Positions 45,425 through 54,797 of a stretch of 64,000 nucleotides of DNA are shown here, one piece after another (the first letter of the stretch is position 1; every line of letters starts with the position of its first letter). The position numbers were made by a program, and so were the translations under genes. Below the pieces are notes generated by a model. The model was given only the letters and a program-made list of their open reading frames with translations, did not search any database and had not been told where the DNA came from. This DNA comes from a bacterium (GTDB lineage Bacteria; Krumholzibacteriota; Krumholzibacteriia; LZORAL124-64-63): NCBI GenBank assembly GCA_024231905.1, contig JAAEQC010000218.1:1-64000 (forward strand). Reading direction: 5' to 3'.

Positions 45425-46122
45425 GCCCCACCGCCCAGGATCGCCCGCCCGCTCTCCCGTCCCTCCGCGTGGGCGGCGAAGAGGCCGGCGAAGATGTCGA
45501 GCCGCGCCGCCATCTCCGTTGCTGCGTACTCCCCCGTGGCCAGGACCACGGCCAGGACGTCGGTGGTGGCAGCCGAGGTGCAGGTGCGGGCCGAGTCGCT
45601 GGTGGGCGAGCCGAAGGGCCCGTCGTCGTCGAAGAAGCCCAGGCGCCCGTCCAGGTTCACAGAACCCTTGCGGATGCCCGCGTAGCTCTCTCCCTCACGG
45701 CCGACGCGCAGGGTCACGTCACCGGACACCTTGGCCAGATCGTACATGCCGATGGGCAGCAGGAAGTCCAGGGAGGCCAGGTTGCAGGTGTCCACCAGGT
45801 TGCTGATGCGATAGAGGCCCTTGCCCTGGAGGGTGCGGCGCAGGAGGGCCTCGCTGCTGGGCCGGTGGCGCGTGGGCTCCATGCCGAAACTCTTGTAGAG
45901 ATTGCGGGCCTCGGCCAGACCGGGGATCCGTGACGGTTGCGTGCCAGCCCATCGTTCCCGCAGCACGCCGCCCAGGGTAGCCGCGGCGTCGGCGGGACCG
46001 GACCGGTCGTCCACCACCACTTGCGTTATGACCAGCACGCCGGCACATACCCGGTCGGCGATGGGCGGATCGATGCGCAGGGTGTGGCCGTCGGGCAGGC
46101 CATGGGCGAGTTGGAGGGTCAT
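45421..46122 (-). CDS. B3/4-domain protein (stand-alone PheT-type editing domain)
   Basis: 233 residues. Homologous to the B3/B4 editing domain of phenylalanyl-tRNA synthetase beta subunit (COG3382 type), with NLYKSFGMEPTRHRPSSEALLRR, NLVDTCNLASLDFLLPIGMYDL and SARTCTSAATTDVL. Stand-alone members are suspected to clear mischarged tRNA or bind nucleotides, not proven. ATG 46122 overlaps the rfbB stop as ATGA. The longer upstream frame is not supported. Confidence 0.85.
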   Translation of the reverse strand: MTLQLAHGLPDGHTLRIDPPIADRVCAGVLVITQVVVDDRSGPADAAATLGGVLRERWAGTQPSRIPGLAEARNLYKSFGMEPTRHRPSSEALLRRTLQGKGLYRISNLVDTCNLASLDFLLPIGMYDLAKVSGDVTLRVGREGESYAGIRKGSVNLDGRLGFFDDDGPFGSPTSDSARTCTSAATTDVLAVVLATGEYAATEMAARLDIFAGLFAAHAEGRESGRAILGGGA

Positions 46123-47156
46123 GTGGCCGGCCCTGCGTCGTGACGCCCACCGTCGCCGTACATCTGGTCGTAGTAATCCCGGTAGGCGCCGCTGCGGATG
46201 GTCTCCCACCAGGCGCGGTTGTCCAGGTACCACTGGACGGTGTGGTCGATGCCGCTGGCGAAATCCACTGTAGGCGCCCAGTCCAGTTCGGACATGATCA
46301 GTTCGGCGTCGATGGCGTAGCGGCGGTCGTGGCCGGGACGATCCTCCACGAAGGTGATCAGGTCGCGGCTCTTGCCCAGGCGGTCGACGATGATCTCGAC
46401 CAGTTCGAGGTTTTTCATTTCATTGCAGCCGCCGACGTTGTAGATGCCGCCCGGGCGGCCGGCGCGCAGGACCCGGTCCACGGCCCGGCAGTGGTCGCCG
46501 ACGTAGAGCCAGTCGCGCACGTTGAGCCCGTCCCCGTAGACCGGCAGAGGTTTGTCCTCCAGGGCGTTGGCGATCATCAGCGGAATGAGCTTCTCGGGAA
46601 ACTGGTACGGTCCGTAGTTGTTGCTGCAGCGCGTGACCAGCACCGGGAAATCGAAGGTGTGATGGAAGGCCCGGCAGAGCAGATCGGCCGCAGCCTTGCT
46701 CGCGGCGTAGGGCGAGTTGGGCGCCAGGGGCGTTTGCTCGGTGAACAGGCCCGTCTCGCCCAGGGAACCGTACACTTCGTCGGTGGAGACCATGACGAAA
46801 CGACCGACCCCGGCCCCGCGGGCCTCTTCCAACAGGATCTCCGTGCCCAGGACGTTGGTGCTGACGAAGACCTCGGGGCCCTCCACCGAACGGTCCACGT
46901 GGCTCTCGGCGGCGAAGTGGACCACGGCGTCGATCCGCTCGTCGGTCAGCAGCCCGCGCACCAACTCGCGATCGCGGATGTCGCCGCGGACGAAGCGGTA
47001 GCGACCGTCGTCGGCCACGGCCTCAAGGTTGGCCAGGTTGCCGGCGTAGGTCAGCAGGTCCAGGTTCACGACCCGTTCGTCGTCACCGTCGGCCAGCAGC
47101 TGGTGCACGTAATTGGAACCGATGAAGCCGGCGCCGCCGGTCACGAGGATGCGCAT
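46119..47156 (-). CDS. rfbB: dTDP-glucose 4,6-dehydratase
   Basis: 345 residues. Rossmann protein with GGAGFIGSNYV, STDEVYGSLGETG, and the catalytic YAASK. Converts dTDP-glucose to dTDP-4-keto-6-deoxyglucose in rhamnose and other deoxysugar pathways; rfbA, rfbC and rfbD are not in the window. The ATG 47156 is preceded by AAAGGCGG. A consensus-like -10 (TATAAT) lies about 50 bp upstream. Confidence 0.95.
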   Translation of the reverse strand: MRILVTGGAGFIGSNYVHQLLADGDDERVVNLDLLTYAGNLANLEAVADDGRYRFVRGDIRDRELVRGLLTDERIDAVVHFAAESHVDRSVEGPEVFVSTNVLGTEILLEEARGAGVGRFVMVSTDEVYGSLGETGLFTEQTPLAPNSPYAASKAAADLLCRAFHHTFDFPVLVTRCSNNYGPYQFPEKLIPLMIANALEDKPLPVYGDGLNVRDWLYVGDHCRAVDRVLRAGRPGGIYNVGGCNEMKNLELVEIIVDRLGKSRDLITFVEDRPGHDRRYAIDAELIMSELDWAPTVDFASGIDHTVQWYLDNRAWWETIRSGAYRDYYDQMYGDGGRHDAGPAT

Positions 47157-47207
47157 GGAAATCGTCCGCCTTTCGCGCTTCGGGTGCGGTCGGATGGATA
47201 GCCGGGC

Positions 47208-47216
47208 ATTATACCA
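47208..47216 (-). promoter_or_regulatory. Extended -10 promoter for rfbB
   Basis: Minus-strand TGG-TATAAT, an extended -10 with perfect hexamer and no clear -35 at 16-18 bp. It is 50 bp before the rfbB ATG. Confidence 0.5.
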
Positions 47217-47263
47217 GCCCGGCCCACCCCCGGCACCGGAATTCACGGAATCGAAGGTGAAGA

Positions 47264-47292
47264 TTGGCGCAGGGGCCCGGATAGGATAGATT
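47264..47292 (+). promoter_or_regulatory. Sigma-70 promoter for tdk
   Basis: TTGGCG (47264-47269), 17 bp spacer, TAGATT (47287-47292), giving a leader of about 30 nt to the ATG at 47331. Confidence 0.5.
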
Positions 47293-47330
47293 TGTACCTC
47301 GCCAAGTCAACCGACCAGGAACGGAGCAAC

Positions 47331-47933
47331 ATGCAAGTCGTCACTCACAAGACGGGCTGGCTCGAAGTCATCTGCGGCCCCATGTTCAGCGGCAAGAGCG
47401 AGGAACTCATCAAGCGGATCCGCCGGGCGCAGATCGCCAAGCGGCGCTCCCAGATCTTCAAACACGGCATCGACGCGCGCTACGACGCGACCGATATCGT
47501 CTCCCATAGCCAGCAGTCCATGCCCGGCACCGCCGTCGCCCGGGCCAAGGATATCCTCGAACTGGTGGACGACCGTACTGAACTGGTGGCCATCGACGAG
47601 GGGCAATTCTTCGGGGACGGAATCGTGGAGGTGGCCAACCGGCTGGCCAACCAGGGCAAACGCGTCATCGTAGCGGGCCTGGACCTGGATTACCGTGGAC
47701 GCTCCTTCGGCCCCATGCCTGCCCTGCTCTGCAGCGCTGAATACGTGACCAAGCAACTGGCCATCTGCATGACCTGCGGCGATCCCGCCAACTTCACCCA
47801 ACGCCTCACCGGCTCCACCGACCAGATCGTCGTGGGCGCGGCCGAGACGTACGAGGCCCGCTGCCGGCGACACTTCGAGCCCCCCGCAGAAGAAGAAGAG
47901 CCCGCCGGCGCCTCGGCCGGCACGGGCAGCTGA
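47331..47933 (+). CDS. tdk: Thymidine kinase (type II)
   Basis: 200 residues from ATG 47331 (GGAG upstream; an in-frame TTG 13 codons earlier is less likely). Phosphorylates thymidine in pyrimidine salvage. P-loop GPMFSGKSEEL, catalytic AIDEGQFF, and zinc-binding CMTCG with CRRH later. The C-terminus ends in a disordered acidic EEEEPAGAS tail. Confidence 0.95.
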   Translation: MQVVTHKTGWLEVICGPMFSGKSEELIKRIRRAQIAKRRSQIFKHGIDARYDATDIVSHSQQSMPGTAVARAKDILELVDDRTELVAIDEGQFFGDGIVEVANRLANQGKRVIVAGLDLDYRGRSFGPMPALLCSAEYVTKQLAICMTCGDPANFTQRLTGSTDQIVVGAAETYEARCRRHFEPPAEEEEPAGASAGTGS

Positions 47934-47940
47934 CAAGACG

Positions 47941-47961
47941 GCGCCCGCTCGTCACGGGCGC
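47941..47961. terminator. Hairpin between convergent tdk and HDOD genes
   Basis: Perfect stem GCGCCCG/CGGGCGC with 7 nt loop directly after the tdk stop; no clear U tract, so efficiency is uncertain. Confidence 0.45.
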
Positions 47962-48009
47962 TTGCAGCCTTATCCTGCCGCCGGGTCCGCAGCCGCGGAC
48001 AGCACGACA

Positions 48010-49770
48010 TCAACTGAAGAAATGCGGATCGATGTGGAGGTCGGCGGCGTCCTTCATCAGACGCTCGATCCCTGCCTCGGAAACTCCCAGGTAACCGGCC
48101 GCTTCGCCGGCGTGGACCGCGGCCGAAACGGGATCCTCGTCCTCGGCCGGAGCCGCCGGGTCGGATGGTGACCCCGAGCAGAGGCCGATTTCCTCGCCCA
48201 GGGCGATCATGGCGGCCATGCGGGTATTCCGGGCCGGTTCCTCGGCGAATCGGTGGTGCCAGCGTACGGCGTCCTCCAGTTCGGGGCTGAGGTTCCACTC
48301 GCGGATCAGGTGCGCACCCAGCTCCCCGTGGTCGAAACCGAGCACCTCGCGCTCGACCTCGTGGTAGGGGCGTCCCGACTCGGCCGAGTCGGCCAGGATC
48401 TCGTGGAAGAGCTCCGGGTGGCTGCGGGCCAGCACGAGCTGGCCGATGTTCTGCATCAAACCGCCGATGAACACGCTCTCCGGTTCGCGGCCGCCGACGG
48501 TCTGGGCCACGAGCTGGGCGGCCATGGCCGACAGCACCGACTGCTTCCAGATTCGCTGGTAGAGCATGCCGGCACCCGGCGCCAGGAAAACCGAGCGGGC
48601 GGCCGTGACGAGGGTCCAGTTGCGGATGGCCACGAAGCCCAGGCGGACGATGGCCTCACTGACGGTGCTGATCTCGCGCACGGCGCCGTAGAAGGGGCTG
48701 TTGGCGATGCGCAGCACCTTGGCCGTGAGGGTCTGGTCCATGGCCAGGGCCTTTTCGAGGCTCGTGGCCGTGGTCCGCGGGTCCTCGATGACCGCCATGA
48801 TGTGGCAGGCGGCCTTGGGCAGGGCCGGCAACTCGCCGCTCTGGCGTATGAGGGACTCGGGGGTCATGGCCGCCGCGTCGACCTCCGGCGCGGGGTCGCT
48901 TTCGATCGGCTCGGCAGCCACGAAGGGATCCGCCTGGGGCGTCTCGCGCACGACAGGCGCCGGGGGCGCCGTCTCGTTCGGGTCGGCATCCAGGAACTCC
49001 GGCAGGACCACAGGATCGACCGGCGGCGCGGGCTGCTTGGCCACGGCCTGCGGCCGCGGCGGGGTCGGGGTCGGCGCCGGCGCCTGGTGACGGCGCAGGG
49101 TCTCCGACTTGCGGATGGCCTCCACCCGTCCCCGGCTGCGGGAAGGCCGGTACGAAAGGTTGATCATGCGGGACAGGGCATAGCGCGCCAGGATCTCGGC
49201 GGTTTCCAGGGCGCGGCCCCCGGTGCTGCCCCCGTCCAGGTAGATGAAGGTGTTCCAGTGGTTCTGGGACGGCAGGGGCAGGATGACGATTTTGCGGTCG
49301 CGGCCGCCGCGCCCGAGCATGAGCGTCAGATCCAGGGGGAAACTCTCGATGGGGACGTGACCGGCGTACACCTCGGCGTCCTCGCCGGTGGCCTGGAAGA
49401 CGTCGCCCCTCTCGCTGGGAATGGGCGCCCGCCCGTCGGGCCGTTTGCTCCGGACCTCGGCAGGCATACGAATGTTGGTCTCCATGAAGACCTGCAGGCC
49501 GCTCGTCCAGCGCTTCAGCAGCAACATGCGGACACCGGTCTGCTGGGCGTAGCGAGCGAAGAATTCGGGGAATTCACGGGGTTTGGCCAGGCGCGAGAGT
49601 TCGGCGAAGCCCGAGCGCAGCAGGGGCAGAACCGCCAGCTCGCGGCTCTTGGAGGCGGCTGTGGCGGCAGCCTGGGCCAAGGTGTCCTGCAGCGACGCGG
49701 ACTGCTCCGGCGGCGCTGCAGCCGGCTCGTCGTGATGGATGCTTTCGGCAATCTTCGTCGGCACAGCCAT
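48010..49770 (-). CDS. HDOD domain protein
   Basis: 586 residues from ATG 49770. An unknown N-terminal region (about 1-215) is followed by a Pro-rich linker (220-300) and an HDOD domain (about 300-510) with SGELPALPKAACHIMAVIEDPRTTATSLEKALAMDQTLTAKVLRIANSPFYG, a nucleotide-signalling-related fold without the full HD catalytic set. HDOD proteins often act in signal transduction with c-di-GMP or kinase partners. The N-terminal part may be a sensor (VRMLLLKRWTSGLQVFME). An in-frame GTG 7 codons earlier is possible. Confidence 0.85.
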   Translation of the reverse strand: MAVPTKIAESIHHDEPAAAPPEQSASLQDTLAQAAATAASKSRELAVLPLLRSGFAELSRLAKPREFPEFFARYAQQTGVRMLLLKRWTSGLQVFMETNIRMPAEVRSKRPDGRAPIPSERGDVFQATGEDAEVYAGHVPIESFPLDLTLMLGRGGRDRKIVILPLPSQNHWNTFIYLDGGSTGGRALETAEILARYALSRMINLSYRPSRSRGRVEAIRKSETLRRHQAPAPTPTPPRPQAVAKQPAPPVDPVVLPEFLDADPNETAPPAPVVRETPQADPFVAAEPIESDPAPEVDAAAMTPESLIRQSGELPALPKAACHIMAVIEDPRTTATSLEKALAMDQTLTAKVLRIANSPFYGAVREISTVSEAIVRLGFVAIRNWTLVTAARSVFLAPGAGMLYQRIWKQSVLSAMAAQLVAQTVGGREPESVFIGGLMQNIGQLVLARSHPELFHEILADSAESGRPYHEVEREVLGFDHGELGAHLIREWNLSPELEDAVRWHHRFAEEPARNTRMAAMIALGEEIGLCSGSPSDPAAPAEDEDPVSAAVHAGEAAGYLGVSEAGIERLMKDAADLHIDPHFFS

Positions 49771-49963
49771 CCCCGTTCTTTGGGCAAGCACGCAGGGGTG
49801 GACGGATCCCGCCGCCGCGGGGCCCCTGCTCGTCTACGGGATCGGCCGGAGCGGGGAAAAACTGAAAGATTTCTGGGATCGGAAACCGGGCGTTGCCGCC
49901 GAACGCCGGATCGAGTTACTTGGTCGGAAACCCCCGGGACCGGCCGTGGCCGGAAGGAGAATC

Positions 49964-50323
49964 ATGCCGCACCGCATCACGAAGAATTTCGGCTTCGACG
50001 CCGCACACTGGCTCCCAGGAGTCCCCGAGGACCACAAGTGCCGCCGTCTGCACGGACACACCTACCGCGTGGTCATAGCCCTGGAAGGCGATCTGGATCC
50101 GGAGCTGGGCTGGGTGGCGGACTACGGGGAGATCAGCAAGGCGTTCAAGCCGCTGCTGGATGATCTCGACCACCATTGCCTGAACGAGATCGCGGGCCTG
50201 GAGAATCCCACCGCCGAGGTCCTGGCCGCCTGGATATTCTCGCGCCTGCGACCGCAACTGCCGCGACTGGCCGACGTGACAGTGAGCGAGACTCCGGCCA
50301 CCTCGGCCGTCTATCGTCCGTAG
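49964..50323 (+). CDS. queD: 6-carboxytetrahydropterin synthase QueD
   Basis: 119 residues. Makes 6-carboxy-tetrahydropterin in the queuosine/7-deazaguanine pathway. Zinc-ligand histidines 15, 30 and 32 (AAHW, LHGHTY), catalytic Cys26 and DLDHHCLNE are all present. ATG 49964 follows a good GGAAGGAG box. No other que gene nearby, and no preQ1 riboswitch is visible upstream. Confidence 0.94.
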   Translation: MPHRITKNFGFDAAHWLPGVPEDHKCRRLHGHTYRVVIALEGDLDPELGWVADYGEISKAFKPLLDDLDHHCLNEIAGLENPTAEVLAAWIFSRLRPQLPRLADVTVSETPATSAVYRP

Positions 50324-50348
50324 ACCGCCCCCGGTTCCAGTCGACCAG

Positions 50349-52943
50349 CTAATCGACCAGGGTAACGGACTCGCCGGGTAGCCAGCCTTGCCAGTCACCA
50401 CCCAGTGAGACGCGCGTCCAACCCTCCCGCCGGGCTTCCACGCGCAGGGTCAGACCGTCGTGGACCTGGAAGAGAGCAGGGAAGCTCTCCGCCGGACCCG
50501 ACCGCACGGTGACTTCGCCGGTCACCACGACGCCGGTGACGACCACCCGCTCCCCGTGCCAGCGCCAGGCCGTGATCACACCAGCGGCAATAGTCACGGC
50601 GGCGAGCAGTAGCGCCGCCCGGCGCAGGCCGTCGCCGAAGCCCTCTCGCCACCAGGCCCAACCGATCACCGTCGCCAGGGCCCACGCGACCAGCAGCAGG
50701 ACCGCACCCCACTCGTCCAGGGTGAACCAATGGACCGCTTGCACGAACTGCCGGATGAACAGAGGTAATTCCTTGTGGGCCAGTTCCAGGTCGCGCAGGT
50801 GCCGGGAGACCCAGGCCGCGTTTTGATCGATGTCCCGGTCCCGGGGCGCCCGCCGGCGGGCACGCTCGTAACTGGCCATGGCCAGGCCCAGTTCGCCGCG
50901 CCGAGCGTGGGTGTTGCCCAGATTGAAATGCAGGACGGGGTCGTCAGCGCCCGCTTCGCGCGCCGCCAGATAGCGGCTCAGGGCCCGATCCAGATCACCC
51001 TCGGTGTAGGCCTGGTTGCCCTCGGCCAGCAGGCGTGCCGGATCCGGGGATTGGGCCGTGACGCCCGTCACGACAGCCACCGACATCACGCCGGCCAGCA
51101 GAAGAGCCACGGTGGCGCCCGCTGCGCCACCCTTGCGGTCGGGAGCGCCGGCCAGGGAGACCAGTCCCGCGTCGGCCCGACTCGCCAGTGTCGGCGGATC
51201 CAGTTCGGCGCCACCGCCGAAGCGGGCCGCGTCGCAGACATCGATCAGGTCGGCCAGGTCTTCGCCCAGGTCGGCGCGGCCCCGCTCGGCACAGTACTGC
51301 CTCAGCTCGGCCGCCCCCACCGCGGCTACCGGTTCGTCCAGGCGGTCGGCCACGTAGCCCAGCACCGCCCGTACGATGCGGTCAGCGGCGGCCGGGCCCG
51401 GATCGCGGGCGACCTCGGCGAGGCTCTTCCGGGCGGCGCCGAGGGCCTTCCGGCGCCGGCGCCGGGCCGGGTCCCTTCGTTCGACCGACCAGCGCAGAAG
51501 GATCAGGCGCCAGATTCCCAGCACGGCCGCTGGCGCCAGCAGCAGGATCCACCAAGGCGCCGAACCGGTGAAAGGCTCGCCCCCCGGGTCCAGGTTCCGC
51601 GGCACTGGATGGATGAAGGCCAGATCCTCGCCCAGCCGGGCGATCTCCGAGCGCATGAAGCCCGAGGTCTCGTGCTCGCCGGCGCCGCCCCCCGTCCCCG
51701 CGGTCACCGTCACCAGGTGGGACTCGCCGCTGGTGGTGCGATAGCGATCGGCGTTGGCGTCGAACCACACCAGATCCACCGGCGGTACGACCAGATCCTC
51801 GTCCACCTCGGGGACGATGACCTTCTCCAGGGTGATGGCGCTCCGCAGGCGGTCGCCCCGCGGATCGACGGCGAAATCCTCGGTGGCGTCGTGGAGCCGG
51901 GCACCTTCGGGCGAGGTGACGGCCAGGCCGTCGAAGCCCTTGAGAAAGCCGTCGGCGTCCAGGGAAACCGCCCAGCCTACGGGCTCGCCCCGAGGCACCG
52001 TGTCGCGATCCACGGCCGCGGTCAGGCGGAGCTCGTTGGCCACCAAGCCGGAGAAACCCTCCGGAGCCGGTTGCGGCAAGGCGCTGACCCGCACGGTGAC
52101 CGGACCTGTGCGCAGGGTGCGCGGTCCCCGGGAGCGCCGGCGGTTGCTGAAGAAGCGATCGAATACGTCCTCGGGAAAGGCCAGGGACGCGGGCTCGATA
52201 TCCAGGTTGCCCGCACGGGTCGGGAAGAGGGCGTAGCGGATCTCGGTGACGTTGTAGGCCCGGCCGTTCAGGACCTGGCGGTACGTGCGTTCCGGCCCGA
52301 GTTCCTCGCGCCAGAAGCCCTCGGTGCGCGGCGCCGTGTAGGACGGGTTGTTCCAGGGCTGGATGCGTCGCCAATACCGGAAAGAGAGGATGATCTGCTC
52401 GCCGATCCAGGCCTCCTCCTTGTCCGCCTCGAGAGTCACGAAGATCTCGTCCCCGGTGTGGGACGTGGCTGGGGCCGGGCGTCCGGGCGCAGCTTGTCCG
52501 GGAGGCGGCGCCGTGCGGTTGCCCGCCGTGTCGGGAGTCACCGGAACCGCTGCGGTCACCTCGATGTCGATGGAGCGGGTCTCGCAGGTCTGGCCGGCGG
52601 CGGTCACCTTCACCGGCCCGATTGTAAAGTTCCGCTGCTCGTTCACCCGTAGGTACCAGGTGCGGGATACGGACGTGCGCGTGCGGCCGTTCACCGAACT
52701 CATGCTCTGGTTGGTGCCGCCGTCGTAAACCTTCACCGGACCCAGGTCCGGCAGTTTGAATTCGGCGGACCAGCCCACGTCGCCCTCGACGGTCACCTGG
52801 AGCTTGATCTCGCCGCCCATGGGCACCGACGTGCGGTCGGTGACGGCCCGGCACTCGGCATCCGCCCGGGCCGGGGACGGCACCACCGCCAGGAACGCGA
52901 TCAGGACCAAAGAGGAAATACCGCGCACACAGTTCACGCTCAC
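50349..52943 (-). CDS. BatD-BatE fusion protein
   Basis: 864 residues. Signal peptide of about 28 residues, BatD-type beta region (for example RTWYLRVNEQRNFTIGPVKVTAAG) to about 480, two membrane segments around it, then a helical part, a TPR region (about 635-690, GNQAYTEGDLDRALSRYLAAREAGADDPVLHFNLGN), two more membrane helices and a C-terminal SH3-like domain (VRSGPAESFPALFQVHDGLTLRVEARREGWTRV), which corresponds to BatE. The Bat operon is linked to aerotolerance in Bacteroides and to virulence in Leptospira. GTG 52943 overlaps the batB/C stop as GTGA. Confidence 0.85.
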   Translation of the reverse strand: MSVNCVRGISSLVLIAFLAVVPSPARADAECRAVTDRTSVPMGGEIKLQVTVEGDVGWSAEFKLPDLGPVKVYDGGTNQSMSSVNGRTRTSVSRTWYLRVNEQRNFTIGPVKVTAAGQTCETRSIDIEVTAAVPVTPDTAGNRTAPPPGQAAPGRPAPATSHTGDEIFVTLEADKEEAWIGEQIILSFRYWRRIQPWNNPSYTAPRTEGFWREELGPERTYRQVLNGRAYNVTEIRYALFPTRAGNLDIEPASLAFPEDVFDRFFSNRRRSRGPRTLRTGPVTVRVSALPQPAPEGFSGLVANELRLTAAVDRDTVPRGEPVGWAVSLDADGFLKGFDGLAVTSPEGARLHDATEDFAVDPRGDRLRSAITLEKVIVPEVDEDLVVPPVDLVWFDANADRYRTTSGESHLVTVTAGTGGGAGEHETSGFMRSEIARLGEDLAFIHPVPRNLDPGGEPFTGSAPWWILLLAPAAVLGIWRLILLRWSVERRDPARRRRRKALGAARKSLAEVARDPGPAAADRIVRAVLGYVADRLDEPVAAVGAAELRQYCAERGRADLGEDLADLIDVCDAARFGGGAELDPPTLASRADAGLVSLAGAPDRKGGAAGATVALLLAGVMSVAVVTGVTAQSPDPARLLAEGNQAYTEGDLDRALSRYLAAREAGADDPVLHFNLGNTHARRGELGLAMASYERARRRAPRDRDIDQNAAWVSRHLRDLELAHKELPLFIRQFVQAVHWFTLDEWGAVLLLVAWALATVIGWAWWREGFGDGLRRAALLLAAVTIAAGVITAWRWHGERVVVTGVVVTGEVTVRSGPAESFPALFQVHDGLTLRVEARREGWTRVSLGGDWQGWLPGESVTLVD

Positions 52944-54781
52944 CACCGCTTCCCGCTCTTGGCACGTCCACCGCGCAACCGCTTCTGCACCGACTTCTTC
53001 AATTCTTCCTCGTCCCGGTCAAGGGCTTTCAGCAACTGTTCCGCCTGTTCGGGAGTCATTTCCTCCACCGGCGGCGGCTCCTGTTCTTCCTCCTGTTCCT
53101 GCTCTTGCTGTTGTTGCTCCTGCTGTTGTTGCTGTTGCTCCTGCTGATCCTGCGGTTGCTCCTGCTGCTCTTCCTGTTCCTGTTGATCCTGTTGCTCCTG
53201 TTCCTGCTGCCCATCCTGGGGCGACTGATCCTGGGGCTGGTCTTCTTGCTCCTGTTCCTGTTCCTGCTCTTGTTCCTGCTCCTGCTCCTGCTGCTGTTCC
53301 TGCTGCTGTTCTTCCTGCTGCTGCCGCTCCAGGCGCCGCAGGGCCGCCTCCAAGTTCACCAGGGCATCCTCCTGGTCAGGATCCGCCGCCAGGGCCTCGC
53401 GAAAGCTCTCCACGGCGTCTTCCAGTTGCTCGGTGACCAGCCGGGTGGTGCCACCGTTGTACAGGGCCTCGGCCCGCAGGTCGGGGTCCTCGGTGAGACC
53501 CAGGGTGCGCGCGAACTCGTTCTGGGCGTCCTCGTAACGCTCCAACCGGAAAAGGGTTTCGCCCATGGCGAGGCTGATGAGCGGGTCCTCCGGGGCCGCC
53601 ACCACCGCCGAGGAGAAGGCGTCGAGAGCCCCCTCGTAGTCACCGGCCAGGTAGAGTTCCCGCCCCCGGCCAAGGTCGTTGCCACCGGCAGGGCGCAGGC
53701 CGGCCGAGGCGTCCCCGCAGGTCAGCAGGAGCGCGAGGGCGGCACCCAGAGCGACGGCGCTCCGCGGCGGCCGACGCCGGCGGGCGCCCACGAGCAGATG
53801 CAGCAGGAAGGACAGCGCCGCCAGGAGCAGCGGCCACACGGAGCGCTCCTGGTAGGCGGAGATGCGACGGTCCTCCAGGTCCCGCTTGCCCATGCGCTCC
53901 AGTTCAGCGAAGAGCCGGTCACCGGCCAATCCGTCCACACCGATGCGGAAGGGACTGCCGGCATTCAACGCAGCCATGGCCTCGAGAGAAGCCACGTCCA
54001 GGCGCGTCATGACGACCTTGCCGTCGTCGTCCTTGAGGAAACCGGAGGAATTGCCCTGCTTGTCGGTCACGGGAATGAGGCCGCCACTCTCCTCACCCAC
54101 ACCCACGGGAATGAGGCGCACGCCGTCCTTCACACAATCGCGGGCGGCGTCCTCCCACTTCCCTTCGAGATCTTCGCCGTCGGTGACCAGCAGGATGGCC
54201 TGGAAGGTGCCGCTCTGCTCGGCGTCCCGCCCCTTGGCCAGGAGCCCTCGGGCGGTTTCGAGGGCGGCTCCGATGGCCGTGCCCTGTTCCGAGAGCATGT
54301 CCGGATCGGCCATGCGCAGGAAGATCTCGGCCGTGCCGTAGTCCAGGGTGAGGGGGCACTGCACGAAGGCCGAGCCGGCAAAGAAGACCAGGCCCACGCG
54401 GCTCTCGCCCAGGCGGCCGAGGAACGCCGCGAGTTCGGCCTTGGCCCGCTCCAGGCGGTTCGGCAAAACGTCCTCCGCAAGCATGGAGTTGGAGATATCC
54501 AGGGCGATGATGATGTCGCTGCCGCGCTGGGTGACCTCCACCTCGCTGGCGCCCCACTGGGGACGAGCCAGTCCGAGCAGGAGGAAGAAGAAGCCGGACA
54601 GCAGGAAAAAGCGGCGCCAGCCGCGCAGCCGCGGATTGGCCCGTTCGACGTGCTCGGCGGCGCGTTCGCCCAGCAGCAGGCGCAGACGGCCGGCGGCGTG
54701 CCGGTCCGCCAGACGTAGGCCCAACCAGACCACCGGCAGCGCCAGCACAGCGTAGAGCCACACATCGTGGACGAATCTCAT
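52940..54781 (-). CDS. BatB-BatC fusion protein (VWA + TPR)
   Basis: 613 residues. Two N-terminal membrane helices, a von Willebrand A domain with MIDAS residues ALDISNSM, EQGTAIG and VTDGEDLEGKW, another membrane helix (about 315-335), then TPR repeats (345-470) as in BatC and a Gln/Glu-rich low-complexity region (about 480-565). In most Bat clusters batB and batC are separate genes. 16 bp gap to batA. Function: probably part of an envelope stress/aerotolerance complex driven by MoxR. Confidence 0.88.
   Translation of the reverse strand: MRFVHDVWLYAVLALPVVWLGLRLADRHAAGRLRLLLGERAAEHVERANPRLRGWRRFFLLSGFFFLLLGLARPQWGASEVEVTQRGSDIIIALDISNSMLAEDVLPNRLERAKAELAAFLGRLGESRVGLVFFAGSAFVQCPLTLDYGTAEIFLRMADPDMLSEQGTAIGAALETARGLLAKGRDAEQSGTFQAILLVTDGEDLEGKWEDAARDCVKDGVRLIPVGVGEESGGLIPVTDKQGNSSGFLKDDDGKVVMTRLDVASLEAMAALNAGSPFRIGVDGLAGDRLFAELERMGKRDLEDRRISAYQERSVWPLLLAALSFLLHLLVGARRRRPPRSAVALGAALALLLTCGDASAGLRPAGGNDLGRGRELYLAGDYEGALDAFSSAVVAAPEDPLISLAMGETLFRLERYEDAQNEFARTLGLTEDPDLRAEALYNGGTTRLVTEQLEDAVESFREALAADPDQEDALVNLEAALRRLERQQQEEQQQEQQQEQEQEQEQEQEQEQEDQPQDQSPQDGQQEQEQQDQQEQEEQQEQPQDQQEQQQQQQEQQQQEQEQEEEQEPPPVEEMTPEQAEQLLKALDRDEEELKKSVQKRLRGGRAKSGKRW
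53081..53332 (-). repeat. Gln/Glu-rich low-complexity repeat in BatB-BatC
   Basis: About 250 bp of CAG/GAG/CAA/GAA-type triplets encoding an almost pure Gln-Glu segment (QEQEQEQEQEQ and similar). The opposite strand reads as a false leucine-rich frame. Confidence 0.85.
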
Positions 54782-54797
54782 GCCTGCCTCCGCGCGC

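Noticed and set aside
49801..49963. Possible preQ1 riboswitch before queD
   Set aside because: No preQ1-I or preQ1-II consensus is visible in this leader.
53105..54718. Plus-strand frame with a leucine-rich run
   Set aside because: It is the complement of the Gln/Glu triplet tract and VWA domain of the BatB-BatC gene.
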